Positions 8,753 to 17,110 of a stretch of DNA of 39,983 bases are shown here, one piece after another. Positions within the stretch are counted from its first letter, which is position 1; the number at the start of each line of letters is the position of its first letter. Origin of the DNA: Deltaproteobacteria bacterium (GTDB lineage: Bacteria; Myxococcota_A; Polyangia; HGW-17; JAJRWW01); NCBI GenBank assembly GCA_029938605.1, contig JAOZUO010000067.1, positions 1 to 39,983 of the forward strand, read 5' to 3'. Made by a program: the position numbers and the translations under genes. The notes beneath the pieces were generated by a model. That model made no database searches. It saw only the letters and a program-made list of their open reading frames with translations, and was not told the DNA's origin.

Positions 8753-10729
8753 ATGCGGAGACTGACCCTCTACACGATGGCGGCCCTGTTGGCCGGGCTG
8801 GTCATGGCCTGCTCAGACGACGGCTATAAGGATCCTCCCACCGGCACGGACGGCGGGCCTGACGGCGACGTCCAGCAAGACGCAATCGCCATCGTGGATG
8901 TGGCTGACCTGCCGGACCGGATCATCAACCCCGATGGCCCAACCATCGTCATCGAGTCTCCCCAGCCCATGGACGTGCTCGCGACCAACCAGGCCGAGGT
9001 GGTGGTCACGGTCACCGACCCCGATGGGGTAAACGTCTCCACGGTGCGCGCGGTGATCCCCGGCGGGGCCACCTTCACACTCAGCCGCTCGGGCACCGTG
9101 GACGACCAGTATTCTGGCATCGTCGACCTCTCGGAGATCCCCACCACCGACAGCATGTACCTCTTCGTGGAGGCGGCCGATCTCCTGGGCACCTGGAACT
9201 CCGCCGACGTGCAGGTCAAGCGCGACACGGGGCCCATCGTGGAGTTCATTACGCCCGAGGACCAGGAGCGGTACGCCGGCTCGGTAAACGTGAGCTTTCG
9301 GGTGTCGGATCCCAACGGAGTGCTGGAGTCCTCGGTGGTGGCCGAGGTGGGCTCAGTAGTCCTGGACATCACTAAGCAGTCCGAGGACACAGAGAACGGC
9401 GCCACACCGACCTGGATCCGTTTCACCGGGGAGATCATCTTCGATGACCCCATGTTCGTGCCACCGCTGCAGTCCACCCACCAAGTCATCGTCACCGCGG
9501 AGAACATCGCTAACCACGTCTCCTCGGAGTCCACCGTGACCTTTGTGGTGGACGACGAGGGCCCTGTGATCACGGTGTTGAGCCCCGTGCCGGGTGAAAT
9601 CGTCGGAGGGATCATCAACATCGAGGCCGAGGTCGTCGACGACGCCGGCGTGTTGAACACCTCCGTGGTGGCGGTGCTCGGCGGAAACGCCGATGAGTAC
9701 ATCGTCGAGCTTACGTCCGTCGCCGGCCTCTTCGTGGGATCCTTCGACACCACGCAGTTCCCCAGCAACTACATCTTCCCCCCCATCTCCATACGCGCAG
9801 CCGACATGCTGAACAATGAGAGCAACGTGGGCTTCTTGCTCGCCCTGGACAACACCTCCCCCGTCATCTCGCTGGACCCGCCCGCCAACATGCGCATGGG
9901 AAAAAAAGAATCCGGCTTGATCGAGTGCTCTCACTGGTTCGACCCCGTGGGCGCTGCCAACCCCAACGACGGCGACACGGTGCCCCAAGTACACTTCATG
10001 CGAGTTCGCATCGAGGACCAGGGCAACCAGGCCGTCGGCCTATTGCAGGAGACGCTGTCGCTGGTGAACTATTCGACCCCACGGGTCTTCTGGCTCACCG
10101 ATACGAGCCAGGCCCTGGTGGTGGACACCGACGATGACGGCATCTGCGACGAGATCAACCCCGAGCTTACCCCGTCCACCAATCCCCAGGGTTCCAACGA
10201 AATCCTGGCGCTCAACCTCGAGCCCATCTCGCCCACGGGGACTGCCGACTTCCGGTTCGGCGACCCCAACCCCCTGCCATTGATTTGTGACGCGTCTGGA
10301 GAGGAGCTCGAGCCGCCGAAGGAGCTCTGCTCGGCGACCCTGCCGGAGATGATGACCAGAGCCATCTTCTACACAGTGGACGACTCCGAGCCGGCCATCT
10401 GGTCCCTGCCCCAGATCGACGGATCCGACGCACTGTTTTGCACCGGTCATCAGTTCGACAACTACGCCAGTAACATCCCCGAGGGCTGGGTCTGCGTGGC
10501 AGTGCGCGCCGTGGACAACGCCGGCAACATCGGCATCTCCAGACCCCTTCGCATGTGCGTGGACTACACCTTGGACGGCAACCCCGCCACCTGCGCCATC
10601 CCCGCCGACATGCCGGACTGCACCGGAACCCTGGACCCCGCAACCCAGCTCGTAGATCCCAACACCCCCTGCACCTTCGACCCCGACACCCAGGACTTCC
10701 CCGACGAGCAAGTCCGAATTATGCTGTAA
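8753..10729 (+). CDS. Lipoprotein with Ig-like repeats
   Basis: 658 aa. AAGGAG at 8738-8743 precedes the ATG. A lipobox (LVMAC, Cys20) marks an outer-membrane or surface lipoprotein, followed by an Asp/Gly-rich linker (DGGPDGD). Three beta-sandwich repeats of the bacterial Ig-like kind follow at ~60-160, 160-265 and 270-370; each starts with a PxVxxxxP-type strand and carries VxDPxGV or a similar turn and a [ST]xVxAxxG strand. A more divergent C-terminal part contains a calcium-loop-like VDTDDDGICDE (~460) and several Cys (CDASGEEL, CSATL, CTGHQF, CVAVRAVD, CVDYTL, CAIPADMPDC) that may form disulfides. It ends in a Cys/Pro/Asp-rich tail. Such proteins usually serve as surface adhesins or structural lipoproteins; the exact role is unknown. 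Confidence 0.8.
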   Translation: MRRLTLYTMAALLAGLVMACSDDGYKDPPTGTDGGPDGDVQQDAIAIVDVADLPDRIINPDGPTIVIESPQPMDVLATNQAEVVVTVTDPDGVNVSTVRAVIPGGATFTLSRSGTVDDQYSGIVDLSEIPTTDSMYLFVEAADLLGTWNSADVQVKRDTGPIVEFITPEDQERYAGSVNVSFRVSDPNGVLESSVVAEVGSVVLDITKQSEDTENGATPTWIRFTGEIIFDDPMFVPPLQSTHQVIVTAENIANHVSSESTVTFVVDDEGPVITVLSPVPGEIVGGIINIEAEVVDDAGVLNTSVVAVLGGNADEYIVELTSVAGLFVGSFDTTQFPSNYIFPPISIRAADMLNNESNVGFLLALDNTSPVISLDPPANMRMGKKESGLIECSHWFDPVGAANPNDGDTVPQVHFMRVRIEDQGNQAVGLLQETLSLVNYSTPRVFWLTDTSQALVVDTDDDGICDEINPELTPSTNPQGSNEILALNLEPISPTGTADFRFGDPNPLPLICDASGEELEPPKELCSATLPEMMTRAIFYTVDDSEPAIWSLPQIDGSDALFCTGHQFDNYASNIPEGWVCVAVRAVDNAGNIGISRPLRMCVDYTLDGNPATCAIPADMPDCTGTLDPATQLVDPNTPCTFDPDTQDFPDEQVRIML

Positions 10730-10850
10730 CGACCTTCCCTTTTCCGCCTTTCCCAAACTCCCCTCCCAACTCCCCCCTCCCCAAACTCCCCCCTCCCAAG
10801 TTGATCCGTCCCGATCTACCTCTAACCTCTCCCTTCCATCTCCTGAATGA
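10730..10850 (+). other. G-poor polypyrimidine tract downstream of the lipoprotein gene
   Basis: Directly after the stop codon the plus strand is almost pure C/T/A. It holds seven C-runs of three or more between 10752 and 10797 with short loops, so the minus strand has a classical G-quadruplex pattern. A C-rich, G-poor transcript right after a stop also fits a Rho-dependent terminator. No intrinsic terminator hairpin with a T-run was seen here. Confidence 0.55.
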
Positions 10851-10950
10851 CGCGGGGAATGGGCCGACAGCGGCGAAATGGCCTGTGTCGATCGTTTTCG
10901 CAGCGCTTGTCAAAAAGATTGTGTCTAGTCGACATCGAATCGTTCCTCAA

Positions 10951-11345
10951 ATCGAAGTTCGTGGGGGCAGCGCCCTCGCGGCTGTGCAGCTCCGAGTCTA
11001 TCTGCAGAACCAGAATGTCCCGGCTCCAGCCGTGCGCCACGGCCTTGCGCAGATACCACAGGCGAAGTTCAGGCTCGGCTACCTTCTGGATGAGGCGAAT
11101 GTTGTGGCCCCACGGCAATAGTGAAACGAGCTGTTTCACTATTGTCTCGTCGGACCATGTCTGGGCAAAACGCCGCATGAACAGCAGGTTGCGGGAGGAA
11201 AAGCCCTTCATCTCCGGGAAGGCGCGCCGCAGATCGGTTGAGAGTTGCTCGACCACCTTCGCGCCCCATCCGAGCTTTTCCTGGCGATCGCGAATGTAGA
11301 GCAGTTGGTCAGCGACGGAGAAAGCAGTCTCGAGAATTCGTGCTG
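10951..11345 (-). pseudogene. Remnant of a YhcG-type (DUF1016) nuclease gene, N-terminal domain only
   Basis: About 130 residues match the DUF1016 N-terminal domain: RQEKLGWGAKVVEQLS, FPEMKGFSSRNLLFMRRF, LPWGHNIRLI, LRLWYLRKAVAHGWSRD, ILVLQIDSELH and TNFD. In the intact family this domain is followed by a PD-(D/E)XK nuclease domain (full length ~350 aa). Here homology ends at TNFD (10951), where unrelated sequence follows in the same open frame, and the upstream part stops near the IS66 remnant. The nuclease domain is absent, so the product would be inactive. An open frame runs across the junctions (10822-11583), but its ends are antisense to other remnants. Confidence 0.75.
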
Positions 11346-11358
11346 TAACCTCTACCTG

Positions 11359-11634
11359 ATGTCCAAGGCGCTCTGGACATTTGTCCGGAGGGAAGGCGTC
11401 GAGCCTACGAACAACACTGCCGAGCAGTCGCTGCGACACGCCGTGATTTGGAGGAAGACGAGCTTCGGAACGCAGAGCGAGAAGGGGAGCCGCTTCGTGG
11501 AGCGCATCCTCACCGTTGTGATGACGCTCAGGCGGCAAAAACGTCTTGTGCTGCAGCATCTGGTCGAATCCTGCGAAGCTCATCTGCGTGGCGCTCCGTC
11601 GCCTTCACTCCTGCCCCAACCCGCTCACGCATAG
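11359..11634 (+). pseudogene. IS66-family transposase C-terminal remnant
   Basis: About 91 residues match the end of IS66 TnpC transposases: ALWTFVRREGVEPTNN, EQSLRHAVIWRKTSFGTQS, GSRFVERILTVV, RRQKRLVLQHLVESCEAH, ending at a TAG at 11632-11634. An intact transposase has ~500 residues; everything upstream is missing and is replaced by the YhcG remnant on the opposite strand. No other IS66 gene (tnpA, tnpB) is visible. Confidence 0.85.
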
Positions 11635-11668
11635 CCACGAACCACCGTCCGGTGGTCTGAACGGTTAC
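11635..11668. mobile_element. Probable right end of the IS66 remnant
   Basis: Downstream of the transposase stop lies an inverted repeat accaccg-tc-cggtggt (11641-11656) followed by tctgaacggttac ending at 11668. IS66 elements are known to begin with GTAA and make 8-bp target duplications; the inverse of this end starts GTAACCGTTCAG, which fits. No matching left end or target duplicate was found, so the element is truncated. Confidence 0.55.
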
Positions 11669-11729
11669 CAAACTTAATTCTAAAGACCTGGCTCCCCCCC
11701 CCAGGATGAGCCCCGAAGAAATTCCGAGT

Positions 11730-12164
11730 TCACGGAATAATGTCGCTCCGCATCAGAGTGATTTTGCTGATTTCATCCGCGTCTGCCCGATATTCGACAT
11801 GTATCGCAATGCCTGGACGTCGAAAACGATCCCAAGCGCCATATTCCCCAAGAATCGGATCGCTGAATCTCTCTCCAGTTTTAGATGGTTCGCCAAAGTG
11901 CTCCAGAACCTGTTCACGTTTCAATGAAAACGGAATCTCAAAAAGAGACTCATCAAATCCACCATACTCCTGGGAGAAAATAAATATGGCACAAACGCTG
12001 CAATAGGCGTCACATCGCAACTCCAACCCATGATCGGAAAAAATATAATGTAATATTTCCTCATCCAGATTGTCCTCTGTATATGTTGCGACTGGCCAGT
12101 GTTTAAACGGGTCACTCTCTAGTATTCTTGAAACTTGGTTGCCTAGGTATTCGGTCAGTATCAT
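11730..12164 (-). CDS. Immunity-like protein of a polymorphic toxin system
   Basis: 144 aa, acidic, no signal peptide or membrane segment. The stretch EHFGEPSKTGERFSDPILG then GAWDRFRRPGIAIHVEY is, as I recall it, the style of small immunity proteins found beside contact-dependent or Rhs-type toxins. The start (ATG 12164, AGGGAT upstream) lies 8 nt after the stop of a toxin-tail remnant, the usual toxin-immunity spacing. The gene is clearly more AT-rich than its neighbours (for example aaaatataatgtaatatt near 12040), which suggests recent transfer. Its toxin partner is now only a fragment, so this looks like an orphan immunity gene. Function is inferred from context; no family name is claimed. 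Confidence 0.6.
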   Translation of the reverse strand: MILTEYLGNQVSRILESDPFKHWPVATYTEDNLDEEILHYIFSDHGLELRCDAYCSVCAIFIFSQEYGGFDESLFEIPFSLKREQVLEHFGEPSKTGERFSDPILGEYGAWDRFRRPGIAIHVEYRADADEISKITLMRSDIIP

Positions 12165-12172
12165 TAGTATCC

Positions 12173-12412
12173 CTACCGTTCTTTCATGGCCTTATCATAA
12201 GCAGCCCTGTCTCGAGCGCGCGCTCTAGCAAGATCCGCCGCATCCTCAGCAACACGCGCTTGGGTGTTTCGCCCGCCATATGTGGGACTCGTTCTTTGGT
12301 GCACTGTTCGGGGCGAAGCAACGGCCGGCGTGTTTCTCTTTACTTGAGAAATCTCCGCCCTCGTCAAGGGGCGACCCAACGCCTGTTCCTTCGCTCTAAC
12401 CTGCGCACCAAC
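12173..12412 (-). pseudogene. C-terminal tail of a polymorphic toxin
   Basis: About 80 residues. The part ALGRPLTRAEISQVKRN, SPRTVHQRTSPTYGG and RNTQARVAEDAADLARAR, ending AYDKAMKER, resembles the end of secreted-toxin C-terminal domains found in myxobacteria and other polymorphic toxin carriers. The reading frame continues upstream (HVGAQVRAKEQ) until it meets a receiver-domain fragment in another frame near 12410. No secretion domain, repeats or start codon belong to it, so it is a broken 3' end. The downstream neighbour is the immunity-like gene. Confidence 0.55.
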
Positions 12413-12462
12413 ATGTCGGCGATCCAGGGCTCGTCATCAACGATTAGAATTCGGGTGTCCAT
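12395..12462 (-). pseudogene. Receiver-domain N-terminal fragment
   Basis: The ATG at 12462 begins MDTRILIVDDEPWIADMLV, a typical response-regulator start with the acidic pair VDDE. After about 22 residues (RRLERR) the similarity stops and the frame ends at 12364 inside the toxin remnant. The phospho-acceptor Asp, Thr and Lys are all missing, and no ribosome site precedes it. Confidence 0.6.
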
Positions 12463-12579
12463 GGCGTAGCAGAGGCAGAGGCACCGCCACGAATCCGAGA
12501 CCATCTGTGGTTGTGGACTCAGTTTTCGTGCTCGGGGATCCTTGGACAAGTATACCAAGTGAATCAGAACCAGGGTTAG

Positions 12580-15500
12580 TTAGATGGGATAGAAGGAGGT
12601 ATTGAGGGTCGAGGGACGGGAGGGACGGGAGGGGCCGCCGGGGGTGGTTCCGGAGGGGGCGCCGGAGGAGGTAGTGGTTCCGGCTGGGGTTGGGGCTAGC
12701 TCTATGGGGATGAAGAACAGGCGGATGTATCGGTTGCGGCCTATGCGTTCGTAGGCGAAGAGTCCGCCGAGGAAGCTGAGCTTGAAGTCGCCGGGGCGTT
12801 TGCGGGCGACCTCGACCAGGGGGAAGAAGACGACCTGGTAGGTCTTGTCGGAGCGGTCGTAGCTCACCCAGGTGTTCAGGACGAGCATCTTGACCTTGCT
12901 GCCCTTTTCGAAGCGCCAGAAGAGTGGGAACAAGACCGTGGCGCGTTTGCCTGGACGCTTGAAGTCCCAGTACAGGGGGAAGCCAACGGAGGTGGAGCGG
13001 TTCTGCCGGCCGAAGTGCCATAGCAGCGGGAACAGGACGACGTCGGTCTCAGCGGGGGCCTTGCGGATATACAGGGCCGGGGGAAAGAGCCAGGTGGTCT
13101 CCTTTTTGTGGAAGACCCGGCGGCGGTAGAACAGCGGGAACAGCGCGGTGGTGCGGGCTTCGTCCCGATCCAGGCGATCGTAAAAGAGGGGCAGCACGAA
13201 CACCGTCCGGGAGGTCACCGTCCGGCTCAACCACACGAAGGGGAAGATCACGTCCAGGCGGGACTCCCGACTCTTGCTGCCGTAGTACAGGGGGAAAAGC
13301 ACCGTGGTGGAGGTGTTCTTTTCTGGGTGGGCGAAGCGCCAGAACAGGGGGAACACCACCTGGGCCTTCCGCTTGGGGGAGGACTCCCAGTAGACGGGGC
13401 CTACATAACCGTAGCTCTTGTTCAGGGCCCGATCCCCGCCGAATCCCATCAGGGGCGTCCAGAAGTCCCACTGCTCGGCCTTGCGGGCGTAGTGGAACAG
13501 AGGCGCCAAGGTGACCTGGAGGCGCTTGGGGCCCCGCTGCACCCACAACAGGGGAAATACGCCGCCGCCGGTGACCTTGCCCCGGCGGTGCCAGAACACC
13601 GGACCCAGGAAGGTCGTGGCAGCCTGTTTCTTCGCGTCGGAGAAGTGCCACAGCAGCGGGAAGCCCACCAGGTAGCGTTTCTGCTTGGGCTGGTCCTTGG
13701 GCCCGGACCGCCCCCAGTAAAACAGGGGCAAGACCCCGGCGTCGGCCCGGTGGGCTCGGCGCGAGTCGAAGTACGGACCGGCGATGGTCAGCCCGGTCCC
13801 TTTCTCGTGGTTCCGGTAGTGCCAGAAGAACGGGAAGAGATGCGCGTAGGTGGACTTTTTGTCCCAGCCCACGTGGAGCAGGGGCGCCAACCCAAAGCGG
13901 CGGGTTCCCGAGGGGGTGCGGTTCCAGTAGATGGGTCCGGCCACCACGGTGCGCGCGTTGCCCTTGCGTAGGTGCCAGAAGATCGGGAAGACCACGTCGG
14001 CGTTCCACCCCTTCTTCTGACGCAGATGCCAGTACAGCGGCGCGACGACCAGGGAGTGGGATCCGGGGCGGCGGAAGTTCCAGACCAGCGGGAACAGCAC
14101 CAGCGCCGAGCCCTTGGGGCTTCGGTGGTAAATGTTGAGCGGGAAGACGAAGTGGGTGCGGGTCTTGGCGACCCGGTTCTCGTGGGTGGCGAAGAAGGGC
14201 AGCACACCAAAACTGCGCGTGGTGGGCGAGGTGTGGGAGAAGGCCGGGCCCCAGACATGCGTCTTGGTGCGCTTGGCGCGATCCTCGATGAAACCGCCCA
14301 GGGGCGTGATCAACGCCCGGTGGCGAGGCGTATTCAGGTGATACGCCAGCGGGAACAGGAGCAACGAAGAGACCACATGCCCCGAGGGCAGGTAGCGTCG
14401 CTTAAACCAGAACAGGGGGAAGACGCCGTGGCCAAAGCTGTCACCGTTCTTCCACCAGAAGGCCGGCCCCACCACACCAAACTCCCGCCTGGTCACGCGA
14501 TTCTTGTACCACCACACCAGCGGGAAGATGACCTGGTGGCTGGTGGTGGGAGACCGCCCGGCGAAGATCAGCGGGACGATGCCAAAGGACCAACTACGCG
14601 GTCCGGTGGTGGCATAGACGTTGCCGAAAAGGGTGAAGGTGCGCCCCTTGCGCTTGTTCCGCAGATGCCAAAGCAGCGGGAACACCACCGCGTAGGAGGA
14701 CTTTTTGTGGCTGCCGAAGAAGGCTACCGGGAAGAGCCCCGACGCCCAGCCTGTCTTGCGTTGGCGCAGGTACCACGGCCCCACCACGGTGACACGCTCA
14801 CCGTCCGCGGTGCGATGGCGGTAGAAAAGCGGGAACAGCAGGGTGGAGTAGGACTTGGTCCGCTTGTCGCTAAAGTAGAAGAACAGCGGAAAGATGCCCA
14901 GATTTTGCTGGCGGTGATCCTTGTAGTAGGCCACCGGCGGCACCACGTAGAGCGAGGATCTGCGGAGCCGGTCGTGGTACCGCAGATACAACGGGAAGAC
15001 CAGATCCACCTCTTTCTCCCGATCCCGCGAGAAAAAGATGGGCGGCGCGGTCCACAGGAAGTACCACCACCCCTCCTTGCGATCCCGGGAGTAGGTCGCC
15101 AGCAGCGACATGAAGCGGTGGCGATGACGCCCGACGCGGCTGTAGTAAAACAGCGGGAACAGCACCGAGTCGTGGCGCTGGGCTTTGGTGTCGGTGACTC
15201 CGTAGTACAGCGGAAAAAATGTCCAGTGCCGCTTGTGCTTCTTGCGCCAGTAGAAGTTCAGGGGCAGCGCCCAAACGAAGCTCTTGTCGGGGGTGCGCAC
15301 GCCCGCGGTCAAGGGGAGAACGGCCCAGGCAACCTTGCCGGGGCGCTTGTAGTACATCCAAGGCACGGGGAGCAGGGAGAGCCCCAGGGAACGCTTGCCC
15401 AGGCGGCTGTAATGAAACACCGGAAAGAGCGTGAAGGCGCCACCGCGCTTGCCGTAACTGGTGGCGAAAAACAGCGGCCAGATGTTGAACTCGGTCTGCC

Positions 15501-16248
15501 GGGGCTTCTGCCCACGGAAGTAGTGGAACATCAGGAAGAAGTGGTGCTGAGTCCGTTTTACTTTGTTGTGCACGCTCCAGTACAGGGGCGCCACCACCCG
15601 GGTCTCGCCCTTGCGGCCCCAGAAGTGCCAGTATATGGGCGCCACCACCCGATAGCCCTTGCGGCCCTTACGGTGGTGGTACAGACCCAATACGGAGGTC
15701 ATGCGGCGGTCGCCGGATCGGAAGTACAGCCACAGGATATTGATGGGGCGGCGCTTGACCACCTTGCAGACCTTGAACGTTCCGTGACAGACGGCCCCGG
15801 CCGGACAGGCGAGGTCGGACTTGCACCGCATCACCTGGCACTTGTTCTCCTCGCACACGCCCCACTTGCCACACTGCCGGTGGGACGAGCACTTCGCACC
15901 CACTTTGACGGTGCTGACGAGGGAGGGGCGGGGCTTGGCGCCAGGCTTGGTACGGGGCTTGGTACGGGGCTTGGCGCGAGGATTGGGCCGGGCAGCCCGG
16001 GCCACGATCGGTCCAGCCACGGGGCTCGCGCTCGGGACCGCACCCAACGGGGAAAAGGCCGGGAGGGCCGAAAGCCCGGTCGACAGAGGGGCGCTCGGCG
16101 ACTGCAAAGGACCCCAATAGCTACCGCCGACCGTCTGGTGGGACCGGCCCAGCAGCGATGTGGTATCCGCCCTCGCCTCGGTCGCCACCGAGGCCATAAG
16201 CCCGAGCGCGAACACAGCAGAGGTTATCTGGAGCGGGGCCCTAAGCAA
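12580..16248 (-). CDS. Giant secreted protein of about forty aromatic 'FPLFW' repeats
   Basis: 1222 aa. The start is a TTG at 16248 preceded by AGAGGA; the signal peptide (ITSAVFALGLMASVA, cleavage after ARA, ~28) depends on it. Then come a Pro/Lys/Arg linker with RTKP repeats (~85-110) and a small eight-Cys module (C120, 126, 132, 137, 142, 148, 154, 161) of a disulfide-knot type. Residues ~170-1180 are about forty units of ~22-25 aa, each a hydrophobic-aromatic strand (core FPLFWHF, APLYWHL, FPLFYRR or GPIYW) followed by a basic turn. This alternation of strand and turn suggests a very large beta-barrel or beta-solenoid, probably at the outer membrane. The C-terminus is a Thr/Ser/Gly/Pro tail. 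I recognise no named family and propose no function. It follows a secreted 201-aa gene by 65 nt, likely one operon. Confidence 0.85.
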   Translation of the reverse strand: MLRAPLQITSAVFALGLMASVATEARADTTSLLGRSHQTVGGSYWGPLQSPSAPLSTGLSALPAFSPLGAVPSASPVAGPIVARAARPNPRAKPRTKPRTKPGAKPRPSLVSTVKVGAKCSSHRQCGKWGVCEENKCQVMRCKSDLACPAGAVCHGTFKVCKVVKRRPINILWLYFRSGDRRMTSVLGLYHHRKGRKGYRVVAPIYWHFWGRKGETRVVAPLYWSVHNKVKRTQHHFFLMFHYFRGQKPRQTEFNIWPLFFATSYGKRGGAFTLFPVFHYSRLGKRSLGLSLLPVPWMYYKRPGKVAWAVLPLTAGVRTPDKSFVWALPLNFYWRKKHKRHWTFFPLYYGVTDTKAQRHDSVLFPLFYYSRVGRHRHRFMSLLATYSRDRKEGWWYFLWTAPPIFFSRDREKEVDLVFPLYLRYHDRLRRSSLYVVPPVAYYKDHRQQNLGIFPLFFYFSDKRTKSYSTLLFPLFYRHRTADGERVTVVGPWYLRQRKTGWASGLFPVAFFGSHKKSSYAVVFPLLWHLRNKRKGRTFTLFGNVYATTGPRSWSFGIVPLIFAGRSPTTSHQVIFPLVWWYKNRVTRREFGVVGPAFWWKNGDSFGHGVFPLFWFKRRYLPSGHVVSSLLLFPLAYHLNTPRHRALITPLGGFIEDRAKRTKTHVWGPAFSHTSPTTRSFGVLPFFATHENRVAKTRTHFVFPLNIYHRSPKGSALVLFPLVWNFRRPGSHSLVVAPLYWHLRQKKGWNADVVFPIFWHLRKGNARTVVAGPIYWNRTPSGTRRFGLAPLLHVGWDKKSTYAHLFPFFWHYRNHEKGTGLTIAGPYFDSRRAHRADAGVLPLFYWGRSGPKDQPKQKRYLVGFPLLWHFSDAKKQAATTFLGPVFWHRRGKVTGGGVFPLLWVQRGPKRLQVTLAPLFHYARKAEQWDFWTPLMGFGGDRALNKSYGYVGPVYWESSPKRKAQVVFPLFWRFAHPEKNTSTTVLFPLYYGSKSRESRLDVIFPFVWLSRTVTSRTVFVLPLFYDRLDRDEARTTALFPLFYRRRVFHKKETTWLFPPALYIRKAPAETDVVLFPLLWHFGRQNRSTSVGFPLYWDFKRPGKRATVLFPLFWRFEKGSKVKMLVLNTWVSYDRSDKTYQVVFFPLVEVARKRPGDFKLSFLGGLFAYERIGRNRYIRLFFIPIELAPTPAGTTTSSGAPSGTTPGGPSRPSRPSTLNTSFYPI

Positions 16249-16313
16249 CGACTTGGTTTCCTCTAGGATTCCTCTTGGGGGTTGTAGGATAGGGGCGCGT
16301 TATCGCCAAGACC

Positions 16314-16919
16314 TCAGGGTTTCCCCTGGCCTTGGCCCTGGGGCCGCTGGAACTGCGGCGGAACCAGCTTCCACTCGCCGTTCTCCCGGACGAACAACAG
16401 CTCGCCCGCCTGGGATCTCGTCTGACCGGGTAGACGGGCAGAGACCTTCAAGAAGGCCATATTCTTCCCCTTCTTCCGGGTAGATTTGATCACATACCGG
16501 GTCTTCTTATGCCCGTCGACCATCTTTTTGAACTCAGCACGATTCATGCCCCCGATGAGATTGGTCATCATCATCTGGTACATCATCGCGTAGCAGTCGA
16601 TGTGCTCTTTGAGCTTACCCTTGAGCAGGGACTGCTTCCAGCGATTGAACGTCTTGGTGGGCGTGGAAAAAGCCTTGCGTGCCTTGGGCAACTTGAACCG
16701 GATCGACTTGATCTTGGCCGACGGCATCTTCACCCGCGCGCCCCTGGCTGTCTGGATGGTGACCTCACCGTCGAAGTAGTGCACGAGCTTGCCGTAGATG
16801 CGCGTGTTGTCCAGCAGCGTCACCACCTCAGCCCGAGCGGCGGTTGGCCAAAGCAGCCCACCTGACACCAGCCCAACGAGCACCAGAATCGAGAAAGCGC
16901 GGGGATGGAAATTAGCCAT
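16314..16919 (-). CDS. Secreted two-domain protein (LSM-like strand region plus NTF2-like fold suspected)
   Basis: 201 aa from the ATG at 16919; the signal peptide is FSILVLVGLVSGGLLW with cleavage near ARA. Earlier in-frame starts would place ~60 unrelated residues before it. The mature N-terminal part (TLLDNTRIYGKLVHYFDGE then VTIQTARGARVKMPSAKIK) reads as a small beta-barrel motif seen in secreted myxobacterial proteins. The second part (KTFNRWKQSLLKGKLKEHI, DCYAMMYQMMM, then strands ending ENGEWKLVPPQF) resembles NTF2/DUF4878-like lumazine-type folds. It ends in a Gln/Gly tail. It is the first gene of a likely two-gene unit with the giant repeat protein. Fold guesses are by pattern only. 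Confidence 0.65.
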   Translation of the reverse strand: MANFHPRAFSILVLVGLVSGGLLWPTAARAEVVTLLDNTRIYGKLVHYFDGEVTIQTARGARVKMPSAKIKSIRFKLPKARKAFSTPTKTFNRWKQSLLKGKLKEHIDCYAMMYQMMMTNLIGGMNRAEFKKMVDGHKKTRYVIKSTRKKGKNMAFLKVSARLPGQTRSQAGELLFVRENGEWKLVPPQFQRPQGQGQGKP

Positions 16920-17110
16920 GAGTTGAACCGGAACTCCGTTTGATAATTGGAGGTTTCGCATACCCTGGTTCATTGGGCCAGTCAAGCACATTCGCCCTTG
17001 CCGGGGTCGACTCCAGCCTAGTAGACTCGGCCAATGGCGTAGGTGGTTGCCCGGGTCCATGACAACGTTCAAACACCCCCGGAGCTCCACCGCCAATACC
17101 ACACAGGGAG

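Noticed and set aside
10822..11583. Single 253-residue minus-strand gene
   Set aside because: Only its middle matches DUF1016; the first part is antisense to the IS66 remnant and the last part is unrelated, so it is a composite of fragments.
12437..13021. 194-residue minus-strand frame rich in Pro/Arg/Leu
   Set aside because: Shifted frame of the giant repeat gene's C-terminal part; no motif.
12670..15700. Regular repeats as a possible CRISPR array
   Set aside because: The repeats are degenerate at DNA level and conserved only as peptide; there are no identical direct repeats with unique spacers.
13972..16266. 764-residue plus-strand frame opposite the giant repeat protein
   Set aside because: No signal peptide, no known motif, composition of an antisense GC-rich frame; the minus strand has signal peptide, Cys module and clear repeats.
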